Assembly (NCBI RefSeq): GCF_004803505.1
Contig: NZ_SSWH01000015.1
Coordinates: 1-49,412 of the forward strand
Source of the DNA: Arthrobacter echini
GTDB lineage: Bacteria > Actinomycetota > Actinomycetes > Actinomycetales > Micrococcaceae
Reading direction: 5' to 3'
DNA: 49,412 bases
The position numbers were made by a program, and so were the translations under genes. Below are positions 1 to 9,471 of this stretch, piece after piece; within the stretch, counting starts at the first letter, position 1; every line of letters begins with the position of its first letter. The notes under the pieces were generated by a model. It did no database searches and was not told where the DNA came from. It worked only from the letters and a program-made list of their open reading frames with translations.

Positions 1-120
1 AGAGAAGTGTTCTAGTCGATGCCCTCTTTACCGGAGTTCCGTTGCCTCACCAGCGGCGACACGCCCAACACCGAGCTTCCTTGACCACCCCGCCCTCCGC
101 TTAACTACACGGCATTGCGG

Positions 121-1302
121 CTAGCGGTGGCGCTCCAGCACTCCTTCGCGCGCCGCTCCGGACGCGCCGGAGGTCAGCAGCTCCAGCGGGCCGCGGGAGT
201 GGATGCGCTGGAACAGGATACCGATGACGATCGCGACGAGGATCTGCAGCCAGAGGAGCAGCAGCGGATCGGGCAGGGGCTCCAGCTGGTCCGCCCAGCT
301 CATGACGCACACGTGGAGGCTGTAGAGCGTCAGGGTCATGGCTCCCGGCGCCGACAGGGGGAGCAGGGCCAGGCGGAACGTGCGGGTCAGCAGCAGGCAT
401 ACCGCGATGACCGCGGCCGCGCTGCCGGCGACATGCACCAGATCCGGTGTGGTCCCCGAGTGCGGAGCGCTCACCGCGAGCCACCACCAGGAGTCCGACT
501 GGTCGACGCCGGTGAGTCCGACGTCGAGCATGTCCTCCAGCGGGTACCGGCTGCCGTCCGACGTCTCCAGCAGCGCCGCGAGCCCGCCGGCGGGACCGAG
601 CAGCTGTGCGCTGACGAGCTTCGCGCCGACCGCGGCGAGGGCGCCGCCGCCGAGCAGTGCCGCCTGCACTCCCAGGCGCCCGAGATCGAGGCGCCCGATC
701 ATCATGCCCACGAGGACCAGCCCGAGCCACTGCAGCACCGGGTAGTACCCGGTGAGGAAGATGTCCGTGACGAGCGTCAGGGGCACGAGGAAGTGCTCGA
801 AGACGGGGTTGCTGCCGAGGGACGGCGGATCGACCGCGGCCGAGACCACCGGCAGGAGGAGATGCGCCGCAACCGGCGAGAGCAGCAGCCAGCCTGCTGC
901 CCAGGCGCCGAGCGCCCCGGCCCGCAGCCCGGTGAACGGCAGCGCCACGAGGAACAGGACGCCGTAGTGGAACAGGATGATGGCGATGTTCGTCTCGAGA
1001 CCGCCGAGGACGAGCCCGATACCTGCGATGATCAGGGCCCGCACGGTGATGCCCCTGCGGTCCGCGGACAGCAGCAGCGAATGATGGGGAGCACGGCCGC
1101 CCGTGAGCAGTGCCAGGCCGACCCCGGCGACGACGGCGAACAGTGCCGACGCGCGGCCCGAGAACAGCAGGGCGGTCCAGGTGGGCTCGGAGGTGCCCGG
1201 CACGTAGAGGGGGAGAACGTGCGTGCTCATCATGCCGAACAGGGCCACCCCCCGGGCAGCATCGATCCCGGTCAACCGCGCGGAAGCGGGCTTCGTGTTC
1301 AT
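121..1302 (-). CDS. Polytopic membrane protein, DUF418 / heparan-glucosaminide acetyltransferase-like
   Basis: This 393-residue protein is almost entirely hydrophobic, with about ten predicted membrane segments. Near the N-terminus it has the pattern RLTGIDAARGVALFGMM, typical of the DUF418/DUF1624 acyltransferase-like membrane families of Actinobacteria. I chose the ATG at 1302 because it sits directly before that conserved start; reading further upstream only enters the dapA region on the opposite strand. It is divergent from dapA, with 61 bp between the two starts, so the promoters must lie back to back. The substrate is unknown; the family is usually linked to envelope modification or transport. 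The 120 bases to its left up to the window edge show no gene that I can support. Confidence 0.8.
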   Translation of the reverse strand: MNTKPASARLTGIDAARGVALFGMMSTHVLPLYVPGTSEPTWTALLFSGRASALFAVVAGVGLALLTGGRAPHHSLLLSADRRGITVRALIIAGIGLVLGGLETNIAIILFHYGVLFLVALPFTGLRAGALGAWAAGWLLLSPVAAHLLLPVVSAAVDPPSLGSNPVFEHFLVPLTLVTDIFLTGYYPVLQWLGLVLVGMMIGRLDLGRLGVQAALLGGGALAAVGAKLVSAQLLGPAGGLAALLETSDGSRYPLEDMLDVGLTGVDQSDSWWWLAVSAPHSGTTPDLVHVAGSAAAVIAVCLLLTRTFRLALLPLSAPGAMTLTLYSLHVCVMSWADQLEPLPDPLLLLWLQILVAIVIGILFQRIHSRGPLELLTSGASGAAREGVLERHR

Positions 1303-1363
1303 GCAGCCATGGTCCCATAGCGACGCTGGCGACCTGCCGCACCGCACGGGTAACGTCGTCCCC

Positions 1364-2263
1364 ATGGCTGAGACCTCCCCGCGCACCCTGCCGTTCGGTT
1401 CGCTCGCGACCGCGATGATCACGCCGTTCACGGACGACGGCACCGTGGACCTCGACACCGCGGCGGCGCTGGCCACCCGGCTCGTCGACGACGGCTGCGA
1501 CGCACTGGTGGTCTCCGGCACCACGGGGGAGACCTCCACGCTCGAGGACTCCGAGAAGGAGGACCTGTTCCGCGTGGTCGTGGAGACGGTGGGGGACCGC
1601 GCGCGGGTCATCGCCGGGACGGGCACGAACCACACCTCGCACTCGGTCGAGATGGCACGGCGTGCCCAGCGGGCCGGAGCGCATGCGCAGCTGGTCGTGA
1701 CGCCGTATTACAACAAGCCCTCGCAGTCCGGCGTGCTGGCGCACTTCGAGGCGATCGCCGCAGCGGGCGACCTGCCGATCATGATCTACGACATCCCGGG
1801 GCGCTCGGCCATCCCCATCACCACCGGGACGATGCTCCGGCTCGCCGAGAACCCGAAGATCGTCGCCCTGAAGGACGCCAAGGCGGATTTCGCCGCCGTG
1901 ACCCGCGTGCTGGCTGCCACGGATCTCGACGTCTACTCGGGCGACGACGGCCTGACCCTGCCCTGGATGGCGGCGGGAGCCGTCGGCGTGGTCAGTGTCA
2001 GTGCCCATGTGGCCACGGCCGGCTTCCGCTCCCTCGTCGACGCCGCGACGGCAGGGGATCTCGCGACGGCCCGCCGGATCCACTTCGAGCTCGACCCGGT
2101 GATCCGGGCGGTCATGACGCACCTCCCCGGCGCGGTCTCGACGAAGCAGATCCTGCACCGGCGGGGCGCGCTGCCGAACGTCGTCGTGCGCCTGCCCCTG
2201 GTGGAACCCACGGACGCCGAGCTGGCGCCGGTGCTCGCGGACCTGGCCGAGGCAGGCGCGTGA
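1364..2263 (+). CDS. dapA: 4-hydroxy-tetrahydrodipicolinate synthase
   Basis: Condenses pyruvate with aspartate semialdehyde in the cytoplasm, the first committed step towards diaminopimelate and lysine. The 299-residue length is normal. Visible family motifs are GTTGE (about residues 52-56), YYNKP (115-119), the catalytic tyrosine in IYDIPG (Tyr142) and the Schiff-base lysine in VALKDAK (Lys170). The ATG at 1364 is chosen because the family's N-terminus (LPFGSLATAMITPF) follows at once. The stop overlaps the GTG of the RNase J gene by four bases, so the two are translationally coupled. The second diaminopimelate gene, dapF, lies about 12 kb downstream. Confidence 0.97.
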   Translation: MAETSPRTLPFGSLATAMITPFTDDGTVDLDTAAALATRLVDDGCDALVVSGTTGETSTLEDSEKEDLFRVVVETVGDRARVIAGTGTNHTSHSVEMARRAQRAGAHAQLVVTPYYNKPSQSGVLAHFEAIAAAGDLPIMIYDIPGRSAIPITTGTMLRLAENPKIVALKDAKADFAAVTRVLAATDLDVYSGDDGLTLPWMAAGAVGVVSVSAHVATAGFRSLVDAATAGDLATARRIHFELDPVIRAVMTHLPGAVSTKQILHRRGALPNVVVRLPLVEPTDAELAPVLADLAEAGA

Positions 2264-3966
2264 GTGCGGCGGGTGGGACCGCAGGCGACCGGCCGGGCCA
2301 CCGCGTGCCGCCGCCGCTGGCACCCGGGACCCTGCGGATCGTGCCGCTCGGCGGTCTCGGCGAGATCGGGCGGAACATGGCGGTCTTCGAGATCGACGGC
2401 AAGCTGCTGATCATCGACTGCGGCGTCCTGTTCCCAGAGGAGACCCAGCCCGGCGTGGATCTGATCCTGCCCGACTTCTCCTTCATCGAGGACAGGCTCG
2501 ACGACGTCGTCGGCCTGGTCCTCACCCACGGTCACGAGGACCACATCGGCGCCGTGCCCTATCTGCTCCGGCTGCGGGCCGACATCCCCCTCATCGGGTC
2601 GCAGCTGACGCTCGCGCTCGTCGAGGCGAAGCTGCAGGAGCACCGGATCCGCCCCTATACGCTCACGGTGACGGAGGGGCAGATCGAGCAGCTCGGGCCG
2701 TTCGAGTGCGAGTTCGTGGCGGTCAACCACTCCATCCCCGATGCCCTCGCCGTCTTCCTGCGCACCGAGGCGGGCACCGTGCTGCACACCGGCGACTTCA
2801 AGATGGATCAGCTGCCGCTGGACGGGCGCATCACCGATCTGCGGGCCTTCGCGCGCCTCGGCGAGGAGGGCGTGGACCTGCTCATGATCGACTCGACGAA
2901 CGCCGACGTCCCAGGGTTCACGACGGCCGAACGCGAGATCGGTCCGGTCCTCGAGACCCTCTTCGGGCAGGTCCGCAAACGCATCATCGTCGCCTCCTTC
3001 TCCTCGCACGTCCACCGGGTCCAGCAGGTGCTCGACGCCGCTGCCGCCCACGAGCGCTTCGTCTGCTTCGCGGGGCGCTCGATGGTCCGCACCATGGCCA
3101 TCGCCGCGAAGCTGGGCTACCTGAAGGTCCCGGAGGGCATCCTCGTGGACATCAGGAACGTCGACGACCTGCCGGACGATCGCGTGGTCCTGATGTCCAC
3201 CGGTTCCCAGGGCGAACCCATGGCGGCGCTGTCGCGCATGGCAGCCGGCGAGCACCGTATCACCGTGGGCGCCGGGGACACGGTGATCCTCGCCTCCTCC
3301 CTGATCCCCGGGAACGAGAACGCCGTCCACCGCGTGATCAACGGCTTGCTCAAGCTCGGTGCCGACGTGATCCACAAGGGCAACGCGAAGGTCCACGTCT
3401 CCGGTCATGCCGCCGCCGGTGAGCTGCTCTACTGCTACAACATCCTCCGCCCGAAGCAGGTCATGCCGGTGCACGGGGAGACCCGGCACCTCATCGCGAA
3501 CGGGAGACTGGCGCAGCAGACCGGCGTCCCGGCGTCGAACGTGCTGGTCACCGACGACGGATCCGTGGTCGATCTGGTGGACGGCAGGGCCGGGATCGTC
3601 GGAGCCGTGGAGTGCGGCTACGTGTATGTGGACGGTTCGAGCGTCGGTGGGGTCACCGATGCGGATCTGCTGGATCGACGGATCCTGGGGGAGGAGGGCT
3701 TCATCTCGATCATCGCCGTCGTCAACCGGACCACCGGCAAGATCGTCTCCGGCCCCGACATCCATGCCCGCGGATTCGCGGAGGACGACGCGGTCTTCGA
3801 CGAGATCAGGCCACTGATCAGCCGGGGTCTCGAGGAGGCGGTCACGGCCCACGCGGACCACACCTCCTACCAGCTCCAGCAGGTCATCCGGCGCATCGTC
3901 GGAACCTGGGTCAACCGGCGGTACCGCAGGCGGCCCATGATCATCCCCGTGGTCCTCGAGGCCTGA
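2260..3966 (+). CDS. rnj: Ribonuclease J
   Basis: A metallo-beta-lactamase/beta-CASP nuclease with endonuclease and 5'-3' exonuclease activity in mRNA decay and rRNA maturation. At 568 residues it has the normal length. The zinc-binding HGHEDH motif is at about residues 90-95, and HTGDFKMD, a GHAAAGE segment and PVHGE follow further on. It starts with GTG inside the dapA stop (GTGA overlap). The dapA-rnj-ftsK order is conserved in Actinobacteria. A weak hairpin (CTCGCT/AGCGAG, 3981-4001) lies between it and ftsK but lacks a T-run. Confidence 0.96.
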   Translation: MSAAGGTAGDRPGHRVPPPLAPGTLRIVPLGGLGEIGRNMAVFEIDGKLLIIDCGVLFPEETQPGVDLILPDFSFIEDRLDDVVGLVLTHGHEDHIGAVPYLLRLRADIPLIGSQLTLALVEAKLQEHRIRPYTLTVTEGQIEQLGPFECEFVAVNHSIPDALAVFLRTEAGTVLHTGDFKMDQLPLDGRITDLRAFARLGEEGVDLLMIDSTNADVPGFTTAEREIGPVLETLFGQVRKRIIVASFSSHVHRVQQVLDAAAAHERFVCFAGRSMVRTMAIAAKLGYLKVPEGILVDIRNVDDLPDDRVVLMSTGSQGEPMAALSRMAAGEHRITVGAGDTVILASSLIPGNENAVHRVINGLLKLGADVIHKGNAKVHVSGHAAAGELLYCYNILRPKQVMPVHGETRHLIANGRLAQQTGVPASNVLVTDDGSVVDLVDGRAGIVGAVECGYVYVDGSSVGGVTDADLLDRRILGEEGFISIIAVVNRTTGKIVSGPDIHARGFAEDDAVFDEIRPLISRGLEEAVTAHADHTSYQLQQVIRRIVGTWVNRRYRRRPMIIPVVLEA

Positions 3967-4020
3967 TCCGGGGGGCCCCTCTCGCTGGTTCTTCAAGCGA
4001 GGTCGGGTACCGTGTGGAGC

Positions 4021-7000
4021 ATGGCAACTCGAACGTCCCCTGCCCCGCGGGGCCAGCAACGGCCTCCCGGCAAGGGAGCGACGACGAAGGGTACGACGCC
4101 GAAGGGCGCGTCCACGAAGGGTGCGACGGCCGCCCGCCGGGGCACCTCGACGGCGGCACGACCTGCAAGGAGCAGCGCGTCCCCCAGGAACCCGGGTCGT
4201 ACCGCCGGCGCCACCGCGCGCCAGGAGACCCCGACGCCCGAGCCCCGGCACGAGGACCGCCCGGCGCTGCCGGTGCGTGTGATCCGCGCCGTATGGATGG
4301 GAATGGCCCGCGTCGCAGGCTCGGGCGTGCGCAAGATCGGTCACGACGTGCGTCCGGAGCGCGAGCTCCGCCGCGACGGCTCCGGATTCTTCCTGCTCCT
4401 TCTCGCTCTCGCGGTGGCAGCGGTGGAGTGGTGGGCGCTGACCGGGGTCCTCGCCGACGTCGTACACGCCGCGGCAGGCGGCACCTTCGGGTGGATGGCG
4501 CTGCTCGTGCCCTTCATGCTCGGTGCCGGCGCCGTGCGCCTCTTCAGGTACCCGGAGCGACAGCGGGCCAACAACCGCATCGCGATCGGGATGCTGTTCA
4601 TCCTCTTCGCCGGCGCGGGCATCGCGCACCTCGTGGGCGGGCAGCCGGGTCTGTCCGAGGGCCTCGGAGCACTCTGGCAGGCCGGGGGCGTCGTCGGGTA
4701 CCTGGTGGGCGATCCGCTCACGGCACTCCTCACCGCCTGGCCCGTCGGCCTCCTGCTCTGCGTCTTCGTCTTCCTGGGTCTGCTGATCATCACCGCCACA
4801 CCCTTCCGGCACATCCCCGCGAGAATGCGTGCACTGTACGAGCACCTCATGGGCCAGGACCTCGACGATCCACGAACGTCCGGCGGCGACCGGGACAGCA
4901 CACGGGACAGCGATCACGACCAGAGCTACCTGGACGAGGTCCACGGCGCCACGGCCACCACCGGCGCCGGGAGGTCCGGGCGGTCGACGCCCACACGCCG
5001 GAAGCGGCTGTTCCGCAAGGACGAACCGGACGGTGCCTCCGACGGCGATGCGGGTTCCGACGCCGATGCCGCCGAGCCCGGTTTCGTCGGTGACGAGGCC
5101 TTCGAGCGCGCTGTCATCGAGGACGAGGAGCGCCGCGCCCGCGAGGCCGGCAACACCGTGCCCCCGGGAGTGCGCAGACCCACCCGCCAGGAGCAGGCGG
5201 CCGAGGAGATCAGGCGCGCCCAGGGGATCGGTGTGCCCCAGGGTGCTCAAGTGGCCGGCGATCGAGGGGACATCTCCCTGGAGAGAGCGCCGGAGGGCAC
5301 CACCGAGGCGATCGATATCGTTCCCGCACCTGATACCGCCGCCGCGGCGAAGACGCCCCGCGTGCCCTCGACACCCGTGCAGCCGCAGGTACCCCCGACG
5401 CCCATCCCGCAGCGCACCGAGCAGCTCCAGCTCGCAGGAGACGTGGCGTACACGCTGCCGCCCTCGGACTACCTTCCCGCCGGAACGCCCCCGAAGGAGC
5501 GGTCGGAGGCCAACGACGCCGTCGTCGCCGCCCTGACCCACACCCTGGACCAGTTCAACGTGGATGCCAGGGTGACCGGGTTCTCCCGCGGTCCGACGGT
5601 CACGCGCTACGAGATAGAGCTGGCGCCGGGCACCAAGGTGGAGCGGGTCACCGCACTGTCGAAGAACATCTCCTACGCGGTCGCCAGCTCCGACGTGCGG
5701 ATCCTCTCGCCCATCCCCGGCAAGTCCGCGATCGGCATCGAGATCCCGAACACCGACCGGGAGACGGTCTCGCTGGGGGACGTCCTGCGCTCGGGCAACG
5801 CGCGGAAGACGGACCATCCGATGGTGATGGGTGTCGGCAAGGACGTGGAGGGCGGCTTCGTCGTGGCGAACCTGGCCAAGATGCCCCATCTCCTCGTGGC
5901 CGGTGCCACCGGCGCGGGCAAGTCGTCCTTCGTGAACTCGATGATCACCTCCATCCTCATGCGCTCCACCCCGGACGAGGTACGGATGATCATGGTGGAT
6001 CCCAAGCGCGTGGAGCTCACGGCCTACGAGGGCGTCCCGCACCTGATCACCCCGATCATCACCAGCCCGAAGAAGGCCGCGGAGGCGCTGCAGTGGGTGG
6101 TCCGTGAGATGGACACCCGCTACGACGATCTGGCCAACTACGGGTACAAGCACATCGACGACTTCAACAAGGCGGTCCGCAACGGCAAGGTGGTGCCGCC
6201 CGAGGGGTCCAGACGCGTGGTGCGTCCCTACCCGTACCTGCTGGTGATCGTCGACGAGCTCGCCGATCTGATGATGGTGGCTCCGCGCGACGTCGAGGAC
6301 TCGATCGTGCGCATCACGCAGCTCGCCCGCGCGGCGGGGATCCACCTGGTCCTGGCGACGCAGCGCCCCTCGGTGGACGTGGTCACCGGGCTCATCAAGG
6401 CGAACGTTCCCTCCCGCATGGCGTTCGCGACGTCGTCGGTCACCGACTCCCGCGTGGTCCTCGACCAGCCCGGCGCCGAGAAGCTGATCGGCCAGGGCGA
6501 CGCCCTGTTCCTGCCCATGGGCGCCTCCAAGACCATCCGCGTCCAGGGGGCCTGGGTCACCGAGTCCGAGATCCACCGCGTCGTGGAGCACGTGAAGGGC
6601 CAGCTGCAGGCCGTCTACCGCGAGGACGTCGCGGTCGAGGCGCCGAAGAAGCAGATCGACGACGACATCGGGGACGATCTCGACGTGCTGCTCCAGGCCA
6701 CCGAGCTCGTGGTCACGACCCAGTTCGGCTCCACCTCGATGCTCCAGCGCAAGCTCCGCGTGGGCTTCGCCAAGGCCGGTCGCCTCATGGACCTGCTCGA
6801 GTCACGCGGCGTCGTCGGGCCGTCCGAGGGCTCGAAGGCCCGGGACGTGCTGGTCAAGCCCGATGATCTGGCATCCGTCCTGGCCGCCATGCGCGGCGAT
6901 GATCCTCCCGCATCCCAGGCCGCTGCGTCGCCGGTCCCGCAGGCAGAATCGGCGGCCGGTCGGCAGCAGGTCGACCTGGTGGCCGACGATCTCGCCTCGC

Positions 7001-7092
7001 GGCCGCAGGCGGTGGACTATCACGACGGCTCGGACGATACGGGCGAGGTCGATGGTGGCTCCGACGACGCCTGGAATCTCACCGGCAGGTAA
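4021..7092 (+). CDS. ftsK: DNA translocase FtsK/SpoIIIE
   Basis: A membrane-anchored ATP-driven DNA pump that clears chromosomes from the division septum. The 1023-residue protein begins with a basic tail containing short Lys-Gly-Thr-rich repeats. Four membrane segments follow (about residues 120-265), then a disordered acidic/Pro-rich linker, then the motor domain with Walker A GATGAGKSS (about 628) and Walker B VIVDELADLM (about 743). The C-terminal winged-helix gamma domain (TTQFGSTSMLQRKLRVG, about 900-945) reads the polar KOPS sites. I prefer the ATG at 4021; a GTG nine bases upstream is possible. Confidence 0.96.
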   Translation: MATRTSPAPRGQQRPPGKGATTKGTTPKGASTKGATAARRGTSTAARPARSSASPRNPGRTAGATARQETPTPEPRHEDRPALPVRVIRAVWMGMARVAGSGVRKIGHDVRPERELRRDGSGFFLLLLALAVAAVEWWALTGVLADVVHAAAGGTFGWMALLVPFMLGAGAVRLFRYPERQRANNRIAIGMLFILFAGAGIAHLVGGQPGLSEGLGALWQAGGVVGYLVGDPLTALLTAWPVGLLLCVFVFLGLLIITATPFRHIPARMRALYEHLMGQDLDDPRTSGGDRDSTRDSDHDQSYLDEVHGATATTGAGRSGRSTPTRRKRLFRKDEPDGASDGDAGSDADAAEPGFVGDEAFERAVIEDEERRAREAGNTVPPGVRRPTRQEQAAEEIRRAQGIGVPQGAQVAGDRGDISLERAPEGTTEAIDIVPAPDTAAAAKTPRVPSTPVQPQVPPTPIPQRTEQLQLAGDVAYTLPPSDYLPAGTPPKERSEANDAVVAALTHTLDQFNVDARVTGFSRGPTVTRYEIELAPGTKVERVTALSKNISYAVASSDVRILSPIPGKSAIGIEIPNTDRETVSLGDVLRSGNARKTDHPMVMGVGKDVEGGFVVANLAKMPHLLVAGATGAGKSSFVNSMITSILMRSTPDEVRMIMVDPKRVELTAYEGVPHLITPIITSPKKAAEALQWVVREMDTRYDDLANYGYKHIDDFNKAVRNGKVVPPEGSRRVVRPYPYLLVIVDELADLMMVAPRDVEDSIVRITQLARAAGIHLVLATQRPSVDVVTGLIKANVPSRMAFATSSVTDSRVVLDQPGAEKLIGQGDALFLPMGASKTIRVQGAWVTESEIHRVVEHVKGQLQAVYREDVAVEAPKKQIDDDIGDDLDVLLQATELVVTTQFGSTSMLQRKLRVGFAKAGRLMDLLESRGVVGPSEGSKARDVLVKPDDLASVLAAMRGDDPPASQAAASPVPQAESAAGRQQVDLVADDLASRPQAVDYHDGSDDTGEVDGGSDDAWNLTGR

Positions 7093-7101
7093 CCTGACAT
7101 C

Positions 7102-7686
7102 GTGAGTAGCTCCCCGAGCCCGGCGGTGCCGGTCCTGAACATCGCGAACGTCCTCACGGTCGTGCGGATCCTCATGGTGCCGTTCTTCATCTGGTTCCTC
7201 CTGCTCGACGATTCACGCGGTGGACTGTTCCGCTGGCTCGCGGTCCTCACCTTCGCCGTGGCGATCTACACCGACAAGCTCGACGGCGATCTCGCGCGCA
7301 GCCGGGGTCTGATCACGGACTTCGGCAAGATCGCCGATCCCATCGCGGACAAGCTGCTCATCGGCTCGGCACTCGTACTCCTGTCCGTCCTCGGCGAACT
7401 GTGGTGGTGGGTCACCATCGTCATCCTCGTGCGGGAGCTCGGCATCACCGTGCTGCGTTTCGCCGTCATCCGCTACGGTGTGATGCCGGCCTCGCGCGGG
7501 GGCAAGCTGAAGACCGTGGTGCAGACGGTCGCCATCCTGCTGTTCCTCCTCCCGTTGCAGAACCTCGGGGACTGGGCCTGGTGGCCCGCCGCCCTCGTCA
7601 TGGCGGCGGCCGTGGTGATCACCGTCGTGACGGGCGTGGACTACATCGTGCAGGCGGCACGGCTCCGAGCGGCAGCACGCAGGTGA
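7102..7686 (+). CDS. pgsA: CDP-diacylglycerol--glycerol-3-phosphate 3-phosphatidyltransferase
   Basis: Makes phosphatidylglycerol phosphate at the membrane, feeding phosphatidylglycerol and cardiolipin. The 194-residue protein has several membrane helices and the CDP-alcohol phosphatidyltransferase signature D-x2-D-G-x2-A-R-x8-G-x3-D-x3-D, seen as DKLDGDLARS followed by GKIADPIADK. The start is a GTG ten bases after the ftsK stop. Its stop overlaps the GTG of the cinA-like gene. The pgsA-cinA-clgR order matches the pgsA3-clgR neighbourhood known in mycobacteria. Confidence 0.94.
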   Translation: MSSSPSPAVPVLNIANVLTVVRILMVPFFIWFLLLDDSRGGLFRWLAVLTFAVAIYTDKLDGDLARSRGLITDFGKIADPIADKLLIGSALVLLSVLGELWWWVTIVILVRELGITVLRFAVIRYGVMPASRGGKLKTVVQTVAILLFLLPLQNLGDWAWWPAALVMAAAVVITVVTGVDYIVQAARLRAAARR

Positions 7687-8177
7687 CGAACGCCGCCGAC
7701 GTCGTCGCGCTGGCCGGTCGCCTCGGTAGGACAGTGGCCACTGCGGAGTCCCTGACCGCGGGGCTGGTCACCTCCTCGCTCGCCGATGTTCCCGGTGCCT
7801 CGTCCGTCCTGCAGGGCGGGATCATCGCCTACCAGCTCTCGGTCAAGCACAAGCTGCTCGGAGTCGATGCCGAGCTTCTCGCCACGGCCGGCGCCGTCGA
7901 TCCCCGTGTGGCGGCGGCGATGGCCGACGGCGCACGCCGTGCCCTGTCCGCGGACGTCGGGGTGGCGACCACCGGCGTCGCCGGACCCTCGGCGCACGGC
8001 GGGAGATCCGTCGGTACCGTCTTCACGGCGATCTCCACCGCAGCCTCGACGCGAACCTTCGAACACCACTTCGGTGGGGACCGTGCGGCGATCCGGCAGG
8101 CCGCCTGCGCGGCGGTCCTGACCGAGCTCCTGTTCGAGTTGTCCAGGGGAACAAACGATGTACCGGGTCAGTTATAG
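7683..8177 (+). CDS. cinA: CinA C-terminal family protein (nicotinamide-nucleotide amidohydrolase-like)
   Basis: A stand-alone CinA C-terminal domain of 164 residues, the family that includes PncC, which deamidates nicotinamide mononucleotide in pyridine-nucleotide recycling. The family motifs TAESLTAG near residue 20 and GVAGP further on are clear. The N-terminal MoCF-like half of full-length CinA is absent, as in PncC. The start is a GTG overlapping the pgsA stop (GTGA). Stand-alone enzyme activity is inferred from the family and was not shown here. Confidence 0.9.
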   Translation: MTNAADVVALAGRLGRTVATAESLTAGLVTSSLADVPGASSVLQGGIIAYQLSVKHKLLGVDAELLATAGAVDPRVAAAMADGARRALSADVGVATTGVAGPSAHGGRSVGTVFTAISTAASTRTFEHHFGGDRAAIRQAACAAVLTELLFELSRGTNDVPGQL

Positions 8178-8384
8178 AGGTAGTCGACCTTGATAGGGTT
8201 GGCGACGAGCCCGAGCAATGGGCTGATCATCACGCGGCACACGTCCTCAGGAAGGGCGGTGCCACCTTCATGAGGGAGCAAGACGATACAGATGGTAAAG
8301 CAGCCCGTATCCGTGAACGGCGTGGTCCGTTGGCGTGATGTGGGGTTGGCAGACGATGCACAGCGCAAGCCCAAGGAGCGCAAG

Positions 8385-8720
8385 ATGGTCGTCCTTCGCC
8401 ATGAGATCGGCGATGTCCTCAGGGATGTCCGTCAGCGACAGGGCCGGACCCTGCGCGAGGTGTCTCATCGTGCAAGGGTTTCCCTCGGATACCTCAGTGA
8501 GGTTGAGCGTGGCCAGAAGGAAGCATCCTCTGAACTCCTCGCATCAATCTGCAGCGCGCTCGAGGTGCCTCTCTCCTCGATGCTGCGGGAAGTCAGCGAC
8601 CGCCTGGCAGAAGCAGAAGGCGTATCGATCCCCGATACGGTCCCGCAGGAATTCTCCCGGGAGTTCGGCGAGGACCTCACCGACGATTTCGGTCGTGGAC
8701 TCGCGGCGACGAACCGCTAG
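8385..8720 (+). CDS. clgR: XRE-family transcriptional regulator ClgR-like
   Basis: A 111-residue DNA-binding protein with an N-terminal helix-turn-helix (about residues 10-65: [18 protein letters not shown], then [18 protein letters not shown]). This closely follows ClgR of Corynebacterium, Streptomyces and Mycobacterium, an activator of clp protease and other stress genes. I start it at the ATG at 8385 because AAGGAG lies at 8373-8378, six bases upstream; a longer reading from 8292 has no such site. Its position between pgsA-cinA and recA supports the name. The acidic C-terminus may carry the Clp-dependent degradation signal, but this is inference. Confidence 0.9.
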   Translation: MVVLRHEIGDVLRDVRQRQGRTLREVSHRARVSLGYLSEVERGQKEASSELLASICSALEVPLSSMLREVSDRLAEAEGVSIPDTVPQEFSREFGEDLTDDFGRGLAATNR

Positions 8721-8736
8721 CTCCCGCCCGCCGGCG

Positions 8737-8766
8737 AAGGCCCGTACCCCTCGGGGTCGGGCCTTT
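8737..8766. terminator. Bidirectional hairpin terminator between clgR and marR
   Basis: AAGGCCCG (8737-8744) pairs with CGGGCCTT (8758-8765), with a further CCC/GGG inner stem. T-rich sequence follows on the plus strand, and by symmetry there is an A/T flank on the minus strand. It sits between two convergent genes and can end both. Confidence 0.8.
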
Positions 8767-8776
8767 CTGGTGTCGG

Positions 8777-9280
8777 TCACCAGCTGTCCTTGATATAGGT
8801 CTCGTTGAGCTGGGCGATCAGAGTGCCCAGGCAGGTCAGGTCCTCGACCTCCCAGTCCTCCATCAGTTCGCGGAACGCCTGCTTCCTGGCCGTCTGGGCC
8901 GCGAGGAGTTGGCGGCTCCCGGCGTCGGTCAGTGAGATCGACTGGGCCCGCCCGTCCAGCGGATCGGCCTCCTTCTGCACGAGACCGAGCTGCTCGAGCA
9001 TCGCGATCTGCCGGCTCACCGAGGGCTTGCCGACACCGATACTCGCGGCGATGTCGGTCAGCCGCATGGCGCCCTCGCCCTGGAGGATGACCAGCAGACC
9101 GTAGGCGGCCGGCTCCATGTCCGGGTGCACCCGGCGCGCCACCTTGTACGAGTTCGACCGCGCGCGTCTCCAGAGCATGCTCAGCTGCTGTTCCAGGGCC
9201 TCGACGGCGGCGTCCGCCGCGGCGTCGTCGGCGTCATGGCGGGCGCCGCCCTGGCCGGAAGTGTTCAGCTTCGCGTTCAT
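8777..9280 (-). CDS. MarR-family transcriptional regulator
   Basis: A 167-residue winged-helix regulator. The body has the MarR layout: an N-terminal dimer helix, AAYGLLVILQGEGAMRL, the recognition region ASIGVGKPSVSRQIAMLEQL (about residues 78-100), the wing with DPLDGRAQ, and a C-terminal dimer helix. The Asp-Arg pair of the wing (DGRAQSISLT) is present. It is convergent with clgR and divergent from the DUF3046 gene. It interrupts an otherwise conserved clgR-recA interval, so it may be a lineage-specific insertion. Its target and ligand cannot be told from sequence. Confidence 0.9.
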   Translation of the reverse strand: MNAKLNTSGQGGARHDADDAAADAAVEALEQQLSMLWRRARSNSYKVARRVHPDMEPAAYGLLVILQGEGAMRLTDIAASIGVGKPSVSRQIAMLEQLGLVQKEADPLDGRAQSISLTDAGSRQLLAAQTARKQAFRELMEDWEVEDLTCLGTLIAQLNETYIKDSW

Positions 9281-9471
9281 GGGGCAATTGTAGGGTCTCG
9301 GGTGGCATCGGCGGCTGCTCGGGCCCGCATCAGATGTGCCGTCGGGGCAGGGCGCGGTGGCGTTCCGGCAACCGGCGACATGCAGGCAATATGCGGGCGT
9401 TTCGGGGCAGAATGGATCGATGGTGCTGCCCGAACGGCAGCAGGAGATGCGACGAAGGACGAGGACGAATC

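Noticed and set aside
1..22. GAAGTGTTC resembling half of an SOS box at the left edge
   Set aside because: The spacing does not fit GAAC-N4-GTTC and only a half-site is present.
1933..6591. A minus-strand open reading of about 1550 codons
   Set aside because: It is the shadow of dapA, rnj and ftsK in high-GC DNA, with His/Asp/Arg-rich composition and no domain.
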